DNA from: an uncultured Granulicatella sp.
Lineage (GTDB): Bacteria > Bacillota > Bacilli > Lactobacillales > Aerococcaceae
Direction: 5' to 3'
Length of the DNA stretch: 6,129 nucleotides
Assembly: GCA_937891475.1 (NCBI GenBank)
Contig: CALATC010000177.1
Location: 1 to 6,129, forward strand
Part shown: positions 5,657 through 6,129 of the stretch, piece after piece
Numbering within the stretch: the first letter of the stretch is position 1
Layout of the letters: each line of letters opens with the position of its first letter
The notes under the pieces: generated by a model
Databases searched by the model: none
What the model was told of the DNA's origin: nothing
The model's input: the letters and a program-made list of their open reading frames with translations, nothing else
Program-made: the position numbers and the translations under genes

Positions 5657-5919
5657 TATTTTCCGTTGATTTTTCCTCTAATTTGATTAAACACTTCGGA
5701 ATGTGTATAACGTGTCTCGTCAGTTTCGGCAATTCTATCAGCAACGTCAAGCTCTCTCTCGACGGACTCCATAAGAGTAGTATATTGTTCTACGCTGAGG
5801 ACGACCATTGAACCGTGACCGTTTTTAGTCAGAAATACGGGAACATTGTTGTTTAAAACGATCTCTTCAATTTCAGGAAACTTATTACGTAAATCGGATA
5901 CGGGTCTAATATGAATCAT
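5656..5919 (-). CDS. Phd/YefM-family antitoxin
   Basis: The 87-residue product is the antidote and probable DNA-binding autorepressor of a type II toxin-antitoxin pair. The N-terminal half MIHIRPVSDLRNKFPEIEEIVLNNNVPVFLTKNGHGSMVVLSVEQY is a textbook Phd/YefM fold. The acidic, less ordered C-terminal part (about 50-87) is where such antitoxins wrap the toxin. The ATG at 5919 has AAAGGAG (5928-5934, minus strand) 8 nt upstream. Its TAG overlaps a GTG that would be the expected toxin start. Family members usually repress their own operon by binding palindromes near the promoter; I could not identify a clear operator or a good -35/-10 pair in 5935-6007. The pair sits between rplA and the rplJ leader and reads toward rplA. 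The antitoxin looks intact. Confidence 0.92.
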   Translation of the reverse strand: MIHIRPVSDLRNKFPEIEEIVLNNNVPVFLTKNGHGSMVVLSVEQYTTLMESVERELDVADRIAETDETRYTHSEVFNQIRGKINGK

Positions 5920-6007
5920 AGTGCATACTCCTTTCTTATCAATATTTTATCATAAAGATAGCAAAAGAGATAAAATGTAAACTTTTAGGATAGAATTGAG
6001 TTCTTTC

Positions 6008-6036
6008 TTGACAGACGAAAGTCAATCATGTAAACT
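6008..6036 (+). promoter_or_regulatory. rplJ-rplL operon promoter
   Basis: A perfect -35 box TTGACA (6008-6013) lies 17 nt from TAAACT (6031-6036), which matches the -10 consensus at four of six positions. Transcription should start near 6043, immediately before the conserved L10 leader. The start of the divergent antitoxin gene lies about 90 bp away. Confidence 0.85.
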
Positions 6037-6042
6037 AATAAA

Positions 6043-6129
6043 AGTTGAATGCGACCGAAGACAGTAGGGGGCACTAGCCTTAATATCCTACCGAGGGAGA
6101 ACAAGTTGATCTTATTTCTCTATGTCTTT
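6043..6129 (+). ncRNA. L10 leader (cis-regulatory RNA of rplJ-rplL), truncated by the window end
   Basis: The sequence CCGAAGACAGTAGG followed by CCTACCGAGG is the conserved signature of the Firmicute L10 leader (Rfam L10_leader). GTAGG (6064-6068) pairs with CCTAC (6087-6091), and GGC (6070-6072) can pair with GCC (6077-6079) inside. In the known system L10, alone or bound to L12, binds this leader and reduces expression of rplJ-rplL. The downstream part of the leader and rplJ itself lie beyond the window. Confidence 0.88.

Noticed and set aside
5657..5750. N-terminal extension of the toxin frame from a TTG inside the antitoxin gene
   Set aside because: It is fully explained as the out-of-frame shadow of the antitoxin coding sequence, has no clear ribosome site, and does not resemble toxin N-termini.

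Overview
The window comes from a low-GC Gram-positive bacterium. A Lactobacillales member related to Granulicatella, Carnobacterium, Abiotrophia or Streptococcus fits best, but the genus is an inference. Support comes from the AT-rich coding, strong AGGAGG-type ribosome binding sites, a protein with 20-residue choline-binding-type repeats, the Firmicute versions of L11, L1 and the L10 leader RNA, and a Gram-positive type aromatic acid exporter. I see no insertion sequence, phage gene, tRNA, rRNA or CRISPR array.

Layout. (1) 1-1262: a control region with three TGTTA hexamers phased at exactly 22 bp precedes a secreted protein with five GW repeats and a C-terminal domain I do not recognise. (2) 1263-1353: a perfect 11-bp hairpin flanked by A and T tracts acts as a shared terminator for two convergent genes. 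(3) 1351-2352, minus strand: a nucleoid-associated protein of the NdpA/YejK (NA37) family. (4) About 100 bp of divergent promoter region. (5) 2453-3889, plus strand: an O6-alkylguanine-DNA alkyltransferase gene followed, with TAA directly abutting ATG, by a membrane protein of the aromatic acid exporter (DUF939/ArAE_1) type. (6) 3890-5300: the rplK-rplA operon (L11, L1) with an extended -10 promoter and a strong terminator. Each gene is preceded by an RNA element that mimics the L1 binding site of 23S rRNA. (7) 5308-5934, minus strand: a Phd/YefM antitoxin and a RelE/ParE toxin inserted between rplA and the rplJ leader, read toward the ribosomal operon. (8) 6008-6129: a consensus promoter and the start of the L10 (rplJL) leader RNA, cut off by the window edge.

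How the genes work together. The ribosomal part is a classical autoregulated stalk and L1-arm gene cluster: free L1 should repress rplK-rplA, and L10(L12)4 should repress rplJL through the leader at the right edge. The toxin-antitoxin pair is an accessory insertion between these two units, insulated from rplA by two back-to-back hairpins. The toxin has no usable start codon in frame. The expected GTG overlaps the antitoxin stop but is one base out of frame, so the toxin may be disabled in this genome.

I did not find an unmistakably new system. The points most worth a second look are the duplicated L1-operator mimics, the 22-bp phased sites before the surface-protein gene, the unrecognised C-terminal domain of that protein, and the frame problem at the toxin start.
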